Assembly (NCBI RefSeq): GCF_005843885.1 | Contig: NZ_CP040443.1 | Span: 62,001 to 126,000 of the forward strand | Source: Escherichia sp. E4742 | GTDB taxonomy: Bacteria; Pseudomonadota; Gammaproteobacteria; Enterobacterales; Enterobacteriaceae | Direction of reading: 5' to 3' | Length of the DNA: 64,000 nt | Part shown: positions 1-8,011 of the stretch, piece by piece | How the letters are laid out: every line of letters begins with the position of its first letter | Position numbering within the stretch: position 1 is the stretch's first letter | Notes under the pieces: generated by a model | The model's input: only the letters and a program-made list of their open reading frames with translations | The model's database searches: none | What the model was told of the DNA's origin: nothing | Made by a program: the position numbers and the translations under genes

Positions 1-1117
1 CGTAATGAACCGCGCCTGCAAGTTTTATTGCAGCCTGAATCACCGGAGCCTTACGGGCTTCACGCTCTGATTGTGCCTGTTCATCCAGCGGCTGGGCGTA
101 TACGTAATAACCTTTGGGCAGCGTGTCACCTGATGACAACTGACCAAGGTCGCCCCCGTTCCATACGCCCGGAGCAATCAGTCCATTCTGAACGGCCTGA
201 TCCAGTGATTTTTCAACATTTGATAACAGTCGGGTAATACCGGCTTCAGTCTGGGGAACTTTCGTGGTGCTGGTATAAAGCAGGTTATAGAGGTTGGTCT
301 GCACATAATTCTGTAACCAGTCCAGGCCGTGGCGTTCATCAAAGAAATCGCCGTTAGCCATCACTCCCTGCTGGAGGATAGCTGTATCATTCTGGTAGTA
401 CACGAACACATTGCAGTTTTTTGCATCAAGTGCCGATGCCTGGCTGACTGTCAGTGTTTCATACCCGACACCCGGCTCCTGCTTAAACTTGAGCGTAATC
501 GCGGTATTACTGCCATTGAAATTAACCGTGAATGCCCGGCCAAATGCAGATAACGCAGCGTATTTATTACCCGATGAATACTGAATAAAACTGCGTGAAT
601 ATCCGGCGGTTTTCAGTTTTGATGCCAAATCATCGCTGGATGCAGTCTGCAGGCATTTCTCATCGCTTGTCGTAATCGCCAGAATACGGCTTACAGAAGA
701 GGATTCGATCGCCGCAGCCACTTTCAGCCAGTCTGCATCCGGAATATCTTCATCGCCTGCAATCCCCAGCCCATACCATGAAGTATAATCGAGCATGGCA
801 TTCACAGCCTGCTCCAGCGTCTCAGGCGTGGCCTGTTCGCTGTCTCCCTTCGTTTTCACCCAACGACCAACAAAAACCTCCTGAGGTTTCGGTGATTGTG
901 AGAAAAACACCTGCGCAGCTTTATATTCTGGTGATTCCACGCCAAAATCTTTTCCAATATCTTCCGCCGCAGAATAACGACGAATGCGCTCACTTACCGG
1001 AATGATTGTGGACGGGCCGAGAATGAGTAATGCACCAAAATTTCGCCCTGATGCTGCACGCGGCGACATGATCACATCAACATTAACAACGTTTGATACA
1101 GGCAAGCCCTGTGCCAT
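1..1117 (-). CDS. tail sheath-like protein (DUF3383), 3' end outside window
   Basis: The reading frame opens at 1117 with Met-Ala-Gln-Gly-Leu-Pro-Val-Ser and has no stop down to base 2, so at least 372 residues are present and the C-terminus is cut by the window edge. The N-terminal pattern (VSNVVNVDVIMSPRAA, then GALLILG-type residues) is what I know from DUF3383 proteins, which act as sheath or sheath-like tube subunits in contractile-tailed phages. It follows the neck genes directly (3 bases after the upstream gene's stop), the usual place for a sheath gene. This gene is the main reason to expect a myovirus tail. The assignment rests on recalled family resemblance. Confidence 0.75.
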   Translation of the reverse strand, partial: MAQGLPVSNVVNVDVIMSPRAASGRNFGALLILGPSTIIPVSERIRRYSAAEDIGKDFGVESPEYKAAQVFFSQSPKPQEVFVGRWVKTKGDSEQATPETLEQAVNAMLDYTSWYGLGIAGDEDIPDADWLKVAAAIESSSVSRILAITTSDEKCLQTASSDDLASKLKTAGYSRSFIQYSSGNKYAALSAFGRAFTVNFNGSNTAITLKFKQEPGVGYETLTVSQASALDAKNCNVFVYYQNDTAILQQGVMANGDFFDERHGLDWLQNYVQTNLYNLLYTSTTKVPQTEAGITRLLSNVEKSLDQAVQNGLIAPGVWNGGDLGQLSSGDTLPKGYYVYAQPLDEQAQSEREARKAPVIQAAIKLAGAVHY

Positions 1118-1120
1118 AGC

Positions 1121-1684
1121 TTAATCTCCGAAAAAGATGACTGGTGCTTCCACCAGCGATTTAATACCGTACTCGCGCACAACCTTCCGGCGCAGACGCA
1201 CCGTCATATCGTAGCGGCGGACCCATTGCTGATTAATAAGTTCAGGGAAGGGAGTCAGACCTGTGTAATCGCCAAGAGACAGCCCCAGCGCATTCAGTGC
1301 TGCGTTGTTCTGCGGTACAGATATACCGTCACGAAACCGGGACGCATACACCATCCCCGCCGGACCATAAAACGAAGCCATACACTCAATCGTTTCATGC
1401 CGCCAGAGCTGAGAGCCATCATCGGTCTGTCTGGTGAATGCCGGACTGTCATCACCTGACCATCCGATAACCCCAAACGCACACCAGTTCGTTTCAGCCG
1501 GTAGCAGTGGCGGTTGCTCTTTCTGCCAGCGCGGACGAACCATCCCGGCAGACAGACCGGAAACGTTACGCATCCACTGGCTTAACAGCCTGTCGAGCGC
1601 TTCGTCATAATCCGGATCGCCACTGGTTGGTATCAGCCATCCGCGCTCTGTGCTGGTGTTATTGCTCAACCGGAATTCCCCCAT
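1121..1684 (-). CDS. phage neck terminator (gp12-like / LIC_12616 family) protein
   Basis: A 187-residue protein if it starts at the Met at 1684. A longer frame reaches 1729 but would overlap the upstream gene more deeply. The pattern of Asn-Trp-Cys-Ala-Phe-Gly-Val in the middle and an Arg-Tyr-Asp-Met-Thr-Val-Arg stretch near the C-terminus fits the phage neck terminator family that closes the head-to-tail joint. It lies between the connector-type genes and the sheath gene, as in other contractile lambdoid prophages. The start has no strong Shine-Dalgarno sequence, and it overlaps the upstream gene's end by 26 bases, which suggests translational coupling. Confidence 0.6.
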   Translation of the reverse strand: MGEFRLSNNTSTERGWLIPTSGDPDYDEALDRLLSQWMRNVSGLSAGMVRPRWQKEQPPLLPAETNWCAFGVIGWSGDDSPAFTRQTDDGSQLWRHETIECMASFYGPAGMVYASRFRDGISVPQNNAALNALGLSLGDYTGLTPFPELINQQWVRRYDMTVRLRRKVVREYGIKSLVEAPVIFFGD

Positions 1685-2048
1685 CAAACGGCAGCAACTC
1701 ACAATGCGCCTGAACGAATCCGGCACCATACGCTGTATACGGGTCGACGAAAGTCACACGATAATCACGGCCCTGATACGTCACGATATCGGCATCACGG
1801 CCAGTCTGTCCCTGCGTCAGTCGCTCAGTCGTCACAATCAGAATTGCACCGCTGATTACCTGCCCTGCCTGCATACGGCGGTTTTCCAGAGAGCGATCAA
1901 CAGTTACGACTCCGGCAAACTGTTTTTTAACTTCACTGTCGCTGCCGATCCCGTCCTCATCCACCGTTTGCACTCGGCGTGTTACCCACAAATTGAAGTC
2001 GCAAAAATCGGGGTCAAAAAGCACATCTGTTACATCAAGAGTCGGCAT
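1659..2048 (-). CDS. head-tail joining protein, putative
   Basis: A 129-residue soluble protein starting MPTLDVTDVLFDPDF, preceded by GAGGG six bases before the ATG. It has no signal peptide or membrane segment. The C-terminal half (DADIVTYQGRDYRVT) looks like the beta-rich joining proteins found between connector and tail genes. I know homologues only as conserved neck-region phage proteins. Its place between an HK97 gp10-like gene and the neck terminator supports a head-tail joining or stopper role, which is inferred from synteny. It overlaps the preceding gene by 14 bases. Confidence 0.5.
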   Translation of the reverse strand: MPTLDVTDVLFDPDFCDFNLWVTRRVQTVDEDGIGSDSEVKKQFAGVVTVDRSLENRRMQAGQVISGAILIVTTERLTQGQTGRDADIVTYQGRDYRVTFVDPYTAYGAGFVQAHCELLPFDGGIPVEQ

Positions 2049-2589
2049 CTTTATCCCTCACTACATGGGTAATCGCTCTGCGATATTGCCCGGTGTCAAT
2101 TAATGGTTTCGCCAGTTCGGTTCCCGGAGATTCGCCAGCAGCACGCCGGGCAAGTTCCATTGTTGCCCCCTTGCGCCCCCGACGAGCCCGGGCTTCAACA
2201 GTACTGTCAGCAAGCGGCGTAAAGCCGGTAATGGTCATGTAACGCCTGACACCATTAACGGCCAGCGTTCCGGCACGGTTGAGTGCACTTTCTGCTCCCG
2301 CAGCATTACCATCAAGTGCAGCCTGCGCCGCGGCTTTAAGCTGCGGCACCGTCTGCTCCTCTGCCGATTTAACGCCGGGGACCAGGTGAGGTCGTGGCGG
2401 GATGTTCTGCGCTGGTGAGCCGTATTCGTTGAGGTAACCGATGCCCGCATTACCAAACGGAACATCATCCCGCTCGCTGTCTTCCGAAGGGATGCCGACC
2501 AGCACATCTTTTTTGGTTAACGACCTGAGCGCATCCAGAATGGCCTTAGCGTTATCCACCCTCGTTGTTACACCGCTTTTGAAACTCAT
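2035..2589 (-). CDS. HK97 gp10-like tail completion / neck protein, putative
   Basis: 184 residues. The N-terminal LVGIPSED, the GYLNEYGSP stretch and the IPPRPHL motif (about residues 62-70) followed by a basic, alanine-rich helix are typical of HK97 gp10-like and phage virion morphogenesis proteins, in which the 'PRPF/L' motif is conserved. The ATG overlaps the stop of the upstream DUF4054 gene as ATGA, so the two are probably coupled. The role (completing the neck or the tail end) is known for the family and inferred here. Confidence 0.6.
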   Translation of the reverse strand: MSFKSGVTTRVDNAKAILDALRSLTKKDVLVGIPSEDSERDDVPFGNAGIGYLNEYGSPAQNIPPRPHLVPGVKSAEEQTVPQLKAAAQAALDGNAAGAESALNRAGTLAVNGVRRYMTITGFTPLADSTVEARARRGRKGATMELARRAAGESPGTELAKPLIDTGQYRRAITHVVRDKDADS

Positions 2590-2993
2590 AGCTGGCGACC
2601 GCCTGCACCGAACATCGTGATCAACTGATAAAATTCAGCACCATATCGGGTGTTATTCCAGAAACCTGCATCAGGATTCAGCGTCGCGCTGGTGTCATAA
2701 CTGACGCTTACCTTATCCACGGACTTTGAGGACTGAACACCATTGGTTGAACCGCCCGGCCCGCCAGCCAGCATCGCCCGGCTGTCTGCCGCCCAGAGCG
2801 TCATGTAGTGCGCAACGAACAACCCGGCAAAGTACGGAAACAACTTTTTGCCGGTGACGTTTTCGCTCAGCAGTTCATCGGCCAGATTCAGACGAAACTG
2901 GATTTGCGCTTCGGGATATTTGGCAGGGTCAGCAAACTGCGGGAAGTCGCGGCGAAAATCACTTACCGCTGGCAGACTTTGATTCTTTGGCAT
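2586..2993 (-). CDS. DUF4054 head-tail connector protein
   Basis: 135 residues with the DFRRDFPQFAD start and the helical LADELL...YFAGLFVAHYMTLWA segment expected of DUF4054, a small alpha-helical adaptor in the head-tail connector module of tailed phages. It lies downstream of the capsid gene and a small STY1053-type gene, and overlaps the next gene by four bases. The C-terminal AEFYQLITMFGAGGRQL is also family-like. It probably forms a ring under the portal. Confidence 0.65.
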   Translation of the reverse strand: MPKNQSLPAVSDFRRDFPQFADPAKYPEAQIQFRLNLADELLSENVTGKKLFPYFAGLFVAHYMTLWAADSRAMLAGGPGGSTNGVQSSKSVDKVSVSYDTSATLNPDAGFWNNTRYGAEFYQLITMFGAGGRQL

Positions 2994-3180
2994 TTTTTAC
3001 CTCGTTACGCGCGTCTGTGGCTTTGCCAACGGATACTTCCGCGTGCGCACGAGTGAACCAGTGCGTGGCAACGTCTTCCTCCACAGCATGACGGCCTTTA
3101 ACAAACTCGCGCCGTGAACCGTCGGGAAGCGTGAGCACAAACGGGGTATGTACGTGTATTACTGCATTATTTTTTGCCAT
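2959..3180 (-). CDS. STY1053-family small phage protein
   Basis: 73 residues, MAKNNAVIHVHTPFVLTL. The pattern HVHTPFxLxLxDGxxxxF...GxHxVxxDVAxHWFxxAHxE is what I recall for the STY1053 family of prophage proteins encoded beside the capsid gene. The C-terminal 20 residues are lysine/alanine/serine-rich and probably disordered. The start has GGATGA six bases upstream. It overlaps the next gene (2586-2993) by 35 bases in another frame. No function is established; by location it is a head or connector accessory protein. Confidence 0.6.
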   Translation of the reverse strand: MAKNNAVIHVHTPFVLTLPDGSRREFVKGRHAVEEDVATHWFTRAHAEVSVGKATDARNEVKNAKESKSASGK

Positions 3181-3221
3181 CGGGTCATCCTTAATGGCCC
3201 CGCCAGGGGGCCATATGGCTG

Positions 3222-4163
3222 TTAAATGCCATCAACGTACGAAATGGTTTCTTTGTACACTGGCTCGACTGCACCCAGCTTGCCGTAGTAAGTGACGATC
3301 TGATACAGACCGCGATACTGCACCGGCACGCTCTGAAGCGGAACCAGCGGGTAGCGGACGTATTTTTTATCGTTGGTGTACGCAACCATGCGATCCTTAT
3401 TCCCCACACCACGGCCTTTCAGCCATTTAACCGCGCGGATATTCAGCGGAACACCGTTCTGGTGATAGCTGATGGTGTTGGTCTGAAGGTACGTCAACAG
3501 GGACTGGTTACCCGCAGATGAAACGATGATGCTGGACAACAGAGCAAACTGCTCAGGCGGGATCAGCAAATCACGCGGAACCACAGAGTAACCAGAAGCG
3601 GCCCACGCATCAGACAGTACCTGGTTAATGCTTGCGCGGATTTCGTCCGGTGTTGAGGTTGCCCACGTTTTGGCAGCGTTGTTGACAGGCACGCCGTCCA
3701 GGGTAACAAGGCCTTTCAGGTTTAATGCGGAATCGCCAACATATACCTGTTCATCGTTATCCATCTGCCATTTCAGTTGCATACCGTCATACTTCTGCGT
3801 ATCAATCGGGCGGCCGACCTGCTGAGCAGCCTGCAATTCTATGACCGTCCAGCCAAGTTCCATCCCCCACAGGTTCAGCGGGTTACCAGATTTGCCGATA
3901 TCCACGTTCACGCCAGCAATAGCGGTTGAGTCTTTGCCTACCCAGTTTTTGCCATTCGGATTTGCACCAGTACCCGCAGCGGCGAAGCTGGTATTCGTCC
4001 AGCTGGAAATGTCATCTGCGATAGAGACATCTTCACGCAACTGAATATCGCGGGTCCAGGTGTACCCCACCAGTGGCAGGTTCAGCGTCTGGTCGAGTCG
4101 CTCCAGCTCCCCGATGAGAAAGGCACCAGAGCTGTCAACGGTTGCCTGATCAAAAGTAATCAT
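3222..4163 (-). CDS. major capsid protein (DUF2184)
   Basis: 313 residues, MITFDQATVDSSGAFLIGELERLD. Length, composition and the segments PLVGYTWTRDIQLREDV near the N-terminus and LIPPEQFALLSS in the middle fit DUF2184 major capsid proteins (HK97 fold). It follows a protease/scaffold gene and a putative cement protein gene, the standard head-gene order. Only 11 bases separate it from the gene upstream. There is no sign of a long N-terminal scaffold (delta) domain, which agrees with a separate scaffold in the upstream gene. Confidence 0.8.
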   Translation of the reverse strand: MITFDQATVDSSGAFLIGELERLDQTLNLPLVGYTWTRDIQLREDVSIADDISSWTNTSFAAAGTGANPNGKNWVGKDSTAIAGVNVDIGKSGNPLNLWGMELGWTVIELQAAQQVGRPIDTQKYDGMQLKWQMDNDEQVYVGDSALNLKGLVTLDGVPVNNAAKTWATSTPDEIRASINQVLSDAWAASGYSVVPRDLLIPPEQFALLSSIIVSSAGNQSLLTYLQTNTISYHQNGVPLNIRAVKWLKGRGVGNKDRMVAYTNDKKYVRYPLVPLQSVPVQYRGLYQIVTYYGKLGAVEPVYKETISYVDGI

Positions 4164-4174
4164 TCGTCTGTTCC

Positions 4175-4681
4175 TTAAATCTTCCAGGAAATTTCTGCAT
4201 TGCCGTTAGCATCACCGGCACCTGTGAATTCAGCGTTGGTCAGCACCACATTTTTGCCACTGACTGACGTGGACATGAATCCACCCAGCGGCACTTTGAT
4301 GGATTCATCAGTGGAGACGACAACGTATACCGGGTCGCCTTTTTTGATGGTGCTGGCATCAAAATCAGAACCGAGATTAACAGTCACGTAGCCACGCTTC
4401 ATGGCGTCGCCCGGGAAGTTCTTGCCTGTTCCCACCTGGCGAACCATGTCCGGCTGCGACGTGGTCGGATAAGGGCGCACGTAGATCCCCTTTACCTTGT
4501 CTGCAGTATCACCATCTGCCAGCGGCACGAAAAAACCGTCATCATCGTATTTACCAGCCAGGCCATAGGCAGCGAAGGCGTTATCGGATTTAAGGACCAC
4601 CGGTTCGACGGTTAAGTCCTGCGGGCGAGAGACAGCCCCGGCAATGCCAACAGGCATCCGGTACAGAAATACATTATTCAT
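4175..4681 (-). CDS. head decoration / structural cement protein
   Basis: 168 residues, beta-rich and rich in Gly, Asp, Val and Thr, without cysteine or membrane segments. The N-terminal half (GIAGAVSRPQDLTVEPVVL) and the Val-Tyr-Val-Val-Val stretch resemble the gp24-type structural cement proteins that reinforce capsids and are encoded next to DUF2184 capsid genes. Its position between the protease/scaffold and major capsid genes is typical. The decoration role is inferred from family and order. Confidence 0.6.
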   Translation of the reverse strand: MNNVFLYRMPVGIAGAVSRPQDLTVEPVVLKSDNAFAAYGLAGKYDDDGFFVPLADGDTADKVKGIYVRPYPTTSQPDMVRQVGTGKNFPGDAMKRGYVTVNLGSDFDASTIKKGDPVYVVVSTDESIKVPLGGFMSTSVSGKNVVLTNAEFTGAGDANGNAEISWKI

Positions 4682-4684
4682 TTT

Positions 4685-5905
4685 TTACCCTTTACGGTTT
4701 GCCCAGAATTCAGCGTTTTGTTTGTTCAGGGAAGCGATACTGGTCATGCCCATGTTTGGGCGCTGTGCATCGCCGGTGGTGGCGCGGGTGTTTCGCCCTT
4801 TGGCAATCTCAGACACGGCATTAAACGCCATGTCGACCGATTGTTTCGGTAATTTGCGGATATCCGCGTCACCGACTATCTGGCGAACCAGCGTTTTGTC
4901 AGCAGAAGCCAGAACCTCGCGTTTGAACGCGGTCGGTTTCATCTTACGGCTCAGATCGATACCCGGAACGATAACTTCGGCACGCCAGGCTGAGTCACCA
5001 GTAATCGTGGTTTCCTCTTCATCGTCCTCGCCGTCACCGGTCGGATTATCGTCAGGCTTATTGTCGTTATCGCCCGTCGCATTTCCTTCCAGCTTAGCCA
5101 GCAGGGCTTTCAGTAATGTTTTGAGGTCATCATCACTGTCGCCGGTTGGACCTCCGCCCATCTCTGGTGCTTTGTCCGGTAGCGGTTGCTGCGGGGACAG
5201 GTTGATGTTGAGATTAACGCCCTGCGGCAAATCCCCCTCATCTCCTGTAACCGATGCGGGAGCCGACTCCACCAGTTCGTTCATGGTGTCAGCGTCACCC
5301 GTTTTGATGGCCGTGCGCATGCGGGTCCACCAGCTTTTCTTTTGATTTGCCATTGTGTCTCTGTCTCCAATTGCACAACGATTTCCGGCTCTGCCTTTAG
5401 GGACAAGAGCCACATGGTTTCCGGTAATATCGACCTGCTCGGCTTTACCTTGCTCGGTCTGCTCATACTCCGCGTCATAGCCGCACGACACTTCGCGCAG
5501 GCCATCTTCGATAAGCTGAATGGCGCTTTCGTCTTTGACGATAAGGTCAGCCAGCATCAAATCAGACTGCTCACCCGTCCCGCGCCGGACATTCTGGAGG
5601 TGCCCGACAGCAAGCTCTTTCCAGTTCTCTGGATTCACCAGCCGCACATCCCCGTTTTCATCCTCGGGATGCAACACCGTGATACTCATTCCTTCGAATG
5701 AGGCAAGCGTGGCGGGATGGAATACCTGCTCAGGAGAACGCGTGACGACTATTTCACCGAACTTATCGGGTTTCAGTTTTGGCAGGTCATCAGCACCATA
5801 GAGCTGCTTACCTGTTCGTCCTATCGGCACGTCTTTGCACAGCAACGAGCCGTCAGCCAGCTGGTAGCGGGTTTCTCCCAGCCGGGTATTGAAAAAATAT
5901 TTCAT
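4685..5905 (-). CDS. DUF2213 prohead protease fused to scaffold-like C-terminus
   Basis: 406 residues. Residues 1-180 match DUF2213: a His in VLHPEDE (about 79), a Ser in REVSCGYDAE (140) and the ITGNHVALVPKGRAG segment (160-174) are the likely protease centre and the conserved loop of this prohead-protease group. Residues 185-406 are acidic, low-complexity and helical (runs of Asp/Glu/Thr/Gly around 270-320), as expected of a scaffold. An in-frame ATG at 5353 (residue 185) with GGAG 11 bases upstream could give a separate scaffold protein, as lambda C/Nu3 does. The mature enzyme would trim the head during assembly. Confidence 0.75.
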   Translation of the reverse strand: MKYFFNTRLGETRYQLADGSLLCKDVPIGRTGKQLYGADDLPKLKPDKFGEIVVTRSPEQVFHPATLASFEGMSITVLHPEDENGDVRLVNPENWKELAVGHLQNVRRGTGEQSDLMLADLIVKDESAIQLIEDGLREVSCGYDAEYEQTEQGKAEQVDITGNHVALVPKGRAGNRCAIGDRDTMANQKKSWWTRMRTAIKTGDADTMNELVESAPASVTGDEGDLPQGVNLNINLSPQQPLPDKAPEMGGGPTGDSDDDLKTLLKALLAKLEGNATGDNDNKPDDNPTGDGEDDEEETTITGDSAWRAEVIVPGIDLSRKMKPTAFKREVLASADKTLVRQIVGDADIRKLPKQSVDMAFNAVSEIAKGRNTRATTGDAQRPNMGMTSIASLNKQNAEFWANRKG

Positions 5906-5919
5906 GGGTTACCTGCGAT

Positions 5920-6693
5920 TCAGGCGGGATAAGATTGGGAGGTGGGAAAAACGATTTCTTTATAACAGCGACAATTCGGGAGCTCGCCAGCATGACCTGT
6001 CATGCCATCAAGCGTTGGAGGTTTGCCCCATTCGACAAATTTACCTTCCATTTCCTGATGAGAATGCCTGACGTCACCATCTTCGGCTGTACGCCAGATA
6101 TAACCATTCGAACCAATTGACAGCGCACGCGCCTGATCCAGCGCGCCGGTTGCACGTCCAAGTTCAGTACGGGCAATCAGGTCAGCTCTGGACTTTGCTA
6201 TATCACCCGATGCGGCTATTTCTTTAGCAAAATGTTCCGCTCTCCCACCGGTAACAACAGCTTCTATCGCCCGATTCTGGATGTCGTACACCCTGTCAGC
6301 CGCCTCGAGGGGTAGCGATTTGATGTACTTGACCTGTTCGGCGATGATGGATTGCATCACCTGCCCTGGAGGGGCACTGTTTACCAGATTGCGTAGCTCA
6401 CGGCTGATGGTTTTGCTGTGTTTACGCCACTGCTCATCATTCTTGCGCACAATGTCGGCGGTAAAGTTTTCCGCGACCTTTGTCGCCCAGGGGGTGATGA
6501 TTTCACTGTAGCGTTCCAGCGCCTCAATAATTTCCGTGATACTGTCATTTGAACCATCGTAGCGACCATTTACGATGTCCCCGACCGCCCGCGCTATCCT
6601 GCGTAGGCTGGTTCGATAGCGGATTTCCGCCTGACGGTTCCTGCGGTTCGTCATCAGGTTCGCCGATGCCGGGCGGCGCTTCGTCTTCGGCAT
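5920..6693 (-). CDS. minor head protein, Mu gpF / SPP1 gp7-like
   Basis: 257 residues. The C-terminal part carries the phage head morphogenesis pattern: ARTELGRATGALDQARA, then IWRTAEDGDVRHSHQEMEGK and the GELPNCRCYKE ending, which is the usual D-x-R-x-x-H...CRC signature of Mu gpF/SPP1 gp7 proteins. These are internal head proteins loaded with the portal and important for DNA ejection. The Met at 6693 is preferred because GAGGA lies eight bases upstream; a Met at 6654 has no such site. The gene overlaps the portal gene by 149 bases. Confidence 0.8.
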   Translation of the reverse strand: MPKTKRRPASANLMTNRRNRQAEIRYRTSLRRIARAVGDIVNGRYDGSNDSITEIIEALERYSEIITPWATKVAENFTADIVRKNDEQWRKHSKTISRELRNLVNSAPPGQVMQSIIAEQVKYIKSLPLEAADRVYDIQNRAIEAVVTGGRAEHFAKEIAASGDIAKSRADLIARTELGRATGALDQARALSIGSNGYIWRTAEDGDVRHSHQEMEGKFVEWGKPPTLDGMTGHAGELPNCRCYKEIVFPTSQSYPA

Positions 6694-8011
6694 TCTCGAT
6701 GTCCTCGTCGGTAATGGATGCCCCGATGCCGGTTACGTCAGAATTTTCGCGCAAATCAGTCATAGCAGCTTTCAGTGTCATCAGACCATCACCCAGCGCT
6801 GTACTGATTGCGTTGGTGGTATTTAATGCCACCGTTGAACGATCGACATCAGACATTTGCCAGAGCGGGTTAAACTCAAATGTAAAATCATCCGGGAGCG
6901 GCTTGCCAAGTTCCGAACGATGCATGATGTCCAGTATCCGCCGCACCGGAAGACGTAAACGCCTCTCCTGCAACGAACTTACCCGGTCGTAATAGTTGGC
7001 AAGGTCTGCATCGCCGGTAGAAAATCCCTTCGGGGACTGTCCGAACAACCGCACCAGTGGGATACCAACAGCGCCACTAATCTGTTCTGCAAACTGTGAA
7101 AGGATGTCATCCAGACCACTGAAGCTGTACTGATGGGTTTCAAACTTATCCCGCGAGTCCATGAGAGTCATGCCTTCATTGCTCTGGAACTGTCGAATCA
7201 GGTCAATATTCTTCAGCAACGCTTCATACGCAGGACCACCAAGTGCGATAAGCTCGCGTAGCTTCTCCACGCTGTAGGTACGCAAATGCGCCTTGTAGAC
7301 CAGCTGCGCCGCACCGACAGTAGCGCTGTCGAACGCGGTAAGACGATCCCAGATACGCTCTACAACCGACATTCCCCATTCGTTCTCGGTCATCTTCTGC
7401 TGAAATGGCAGCGTGACGCCATCAAAGCGAATCAGGCGACTGTGATGAATGCGCCAGGCAGGAATTCCCGTTGCTGTGGTCACCACATCATAAAACTCAG
7501 GTTTACCCAGGTCCGGCCCCATATCTTTAATGCGGCGGGTCAGTACCGGGTCAATCATCCAGCGGTCGAGCGGAAGAATCCCCTTAAACTTGCCCTTACC
7601 GATGGTTTCGGGTCGCAGCGGGGTCATTGGTGCCTGCCCCTCAATCATGATGAAACCCACCGCGCCGCCGTAGAGGCGCGACCATTTCAGCACGTCATTC
7701 AGCGCATCCCAGATTTGCAACTCATCCAGTTGTGATTCGAGAATGCCACGATCTTTTGCATCAATTTCCGAAGTGATGCGAATGCCTTTGCGGGTCATAT
7801 CATCCGGGATAGCATCGACTGCTTCGCCGATGATCCAGGACGAACGATAGGACCATTCCACCAGCATGCGGTTACGACTGGTGAAATTAGCCCGGTAGGT
7901 GGATGCTGAGTGCTGGTTAGGTGTCTGCATCCCTACGCGGGCAATAAAATTCTCATAACCATCAGCTGTGGCCTGCGCAGTTCGCCGCAGGGCTTGTTTG
8001 TTTCGTGCCAT
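6545..8011 (-). CDS. portal protein (DUF1073 family)
   Basis: 488 residues starting MARNKQALRRTAQATADGY. The segments WIIGEAVDAIPDDMTRKGI, LYGGAVGFIM and GIPLVRLFGQSPKGFSTGDADL are typical of the DUF1073 portal group, which forms the dodecameric DNA entry ring at one head vertex. The acidic, proline-rich tail after about residue 430 is probably disordered. It starts at the base where the large terminase gene ends (shared base 8011) and is followed by the gpF-like gene, the expected packaging-to-head order. The Pfam label for this domain mentions anti-CBASS Acb1, but that does not apply here. Confidence 0.85.
   Translation of the reverse strand: MARNKQALRRTAQATADGYENFIARVGMQTPNQHSASTYRANFTSRNRMLVEWSYRSSWIIGEAVDAIPDDMTRKGIRITSEIDAKDRGILESQLDELQIWDALNDVLKWSRLYGGAVGFIMIEGQAPMTPLRPETIGKGKFKGILPLDRWMIDPVLTRRIKDMGPDLGKPEFYDVVTTATGIPAWRIHHSRLIRFDGVTLPFQQKMTENEWGMSVVERIWDRLTAFDSATVGAAQLVYKAHLRTYSVEKLRELIALGGPAYEALLKNIDLIRQFQSNEGMTLMDSRDKFETHQYSFSGLDDILSQFAEQISGAVGIPLVRLFGQSPKGFSTGDADLANYYDRVSSLQERRLRLPVRRILDIMHRSELGKPLPDDFTFEFNPLWQMSDVDRSTVALNTTNAISTALGDGLMTLKAAMTDLRENSDVTGIGASITDEDIENAEDEAPPGIGEPDDEPQEPSGGNPLSNQPTQDSAGGRGHRKWSLRWFK

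Noticed and set aside
4644..5345. A 233-residue open frame on the plus strand
   Set aside because: It lies antisense to the DUF2213 protease/scaffold gene, is Ser/Pro-rich low complexity, and exists because the acidic scaffold codons have no stop on the other strand.
6545..8011. Anti-CBASS (Acb1-like) function for the portal gene
   Set aside because: The database label comes from a shared domain name for DUF1073. Length, position after the terminase and the gpF-like neighbour all point to a portal.
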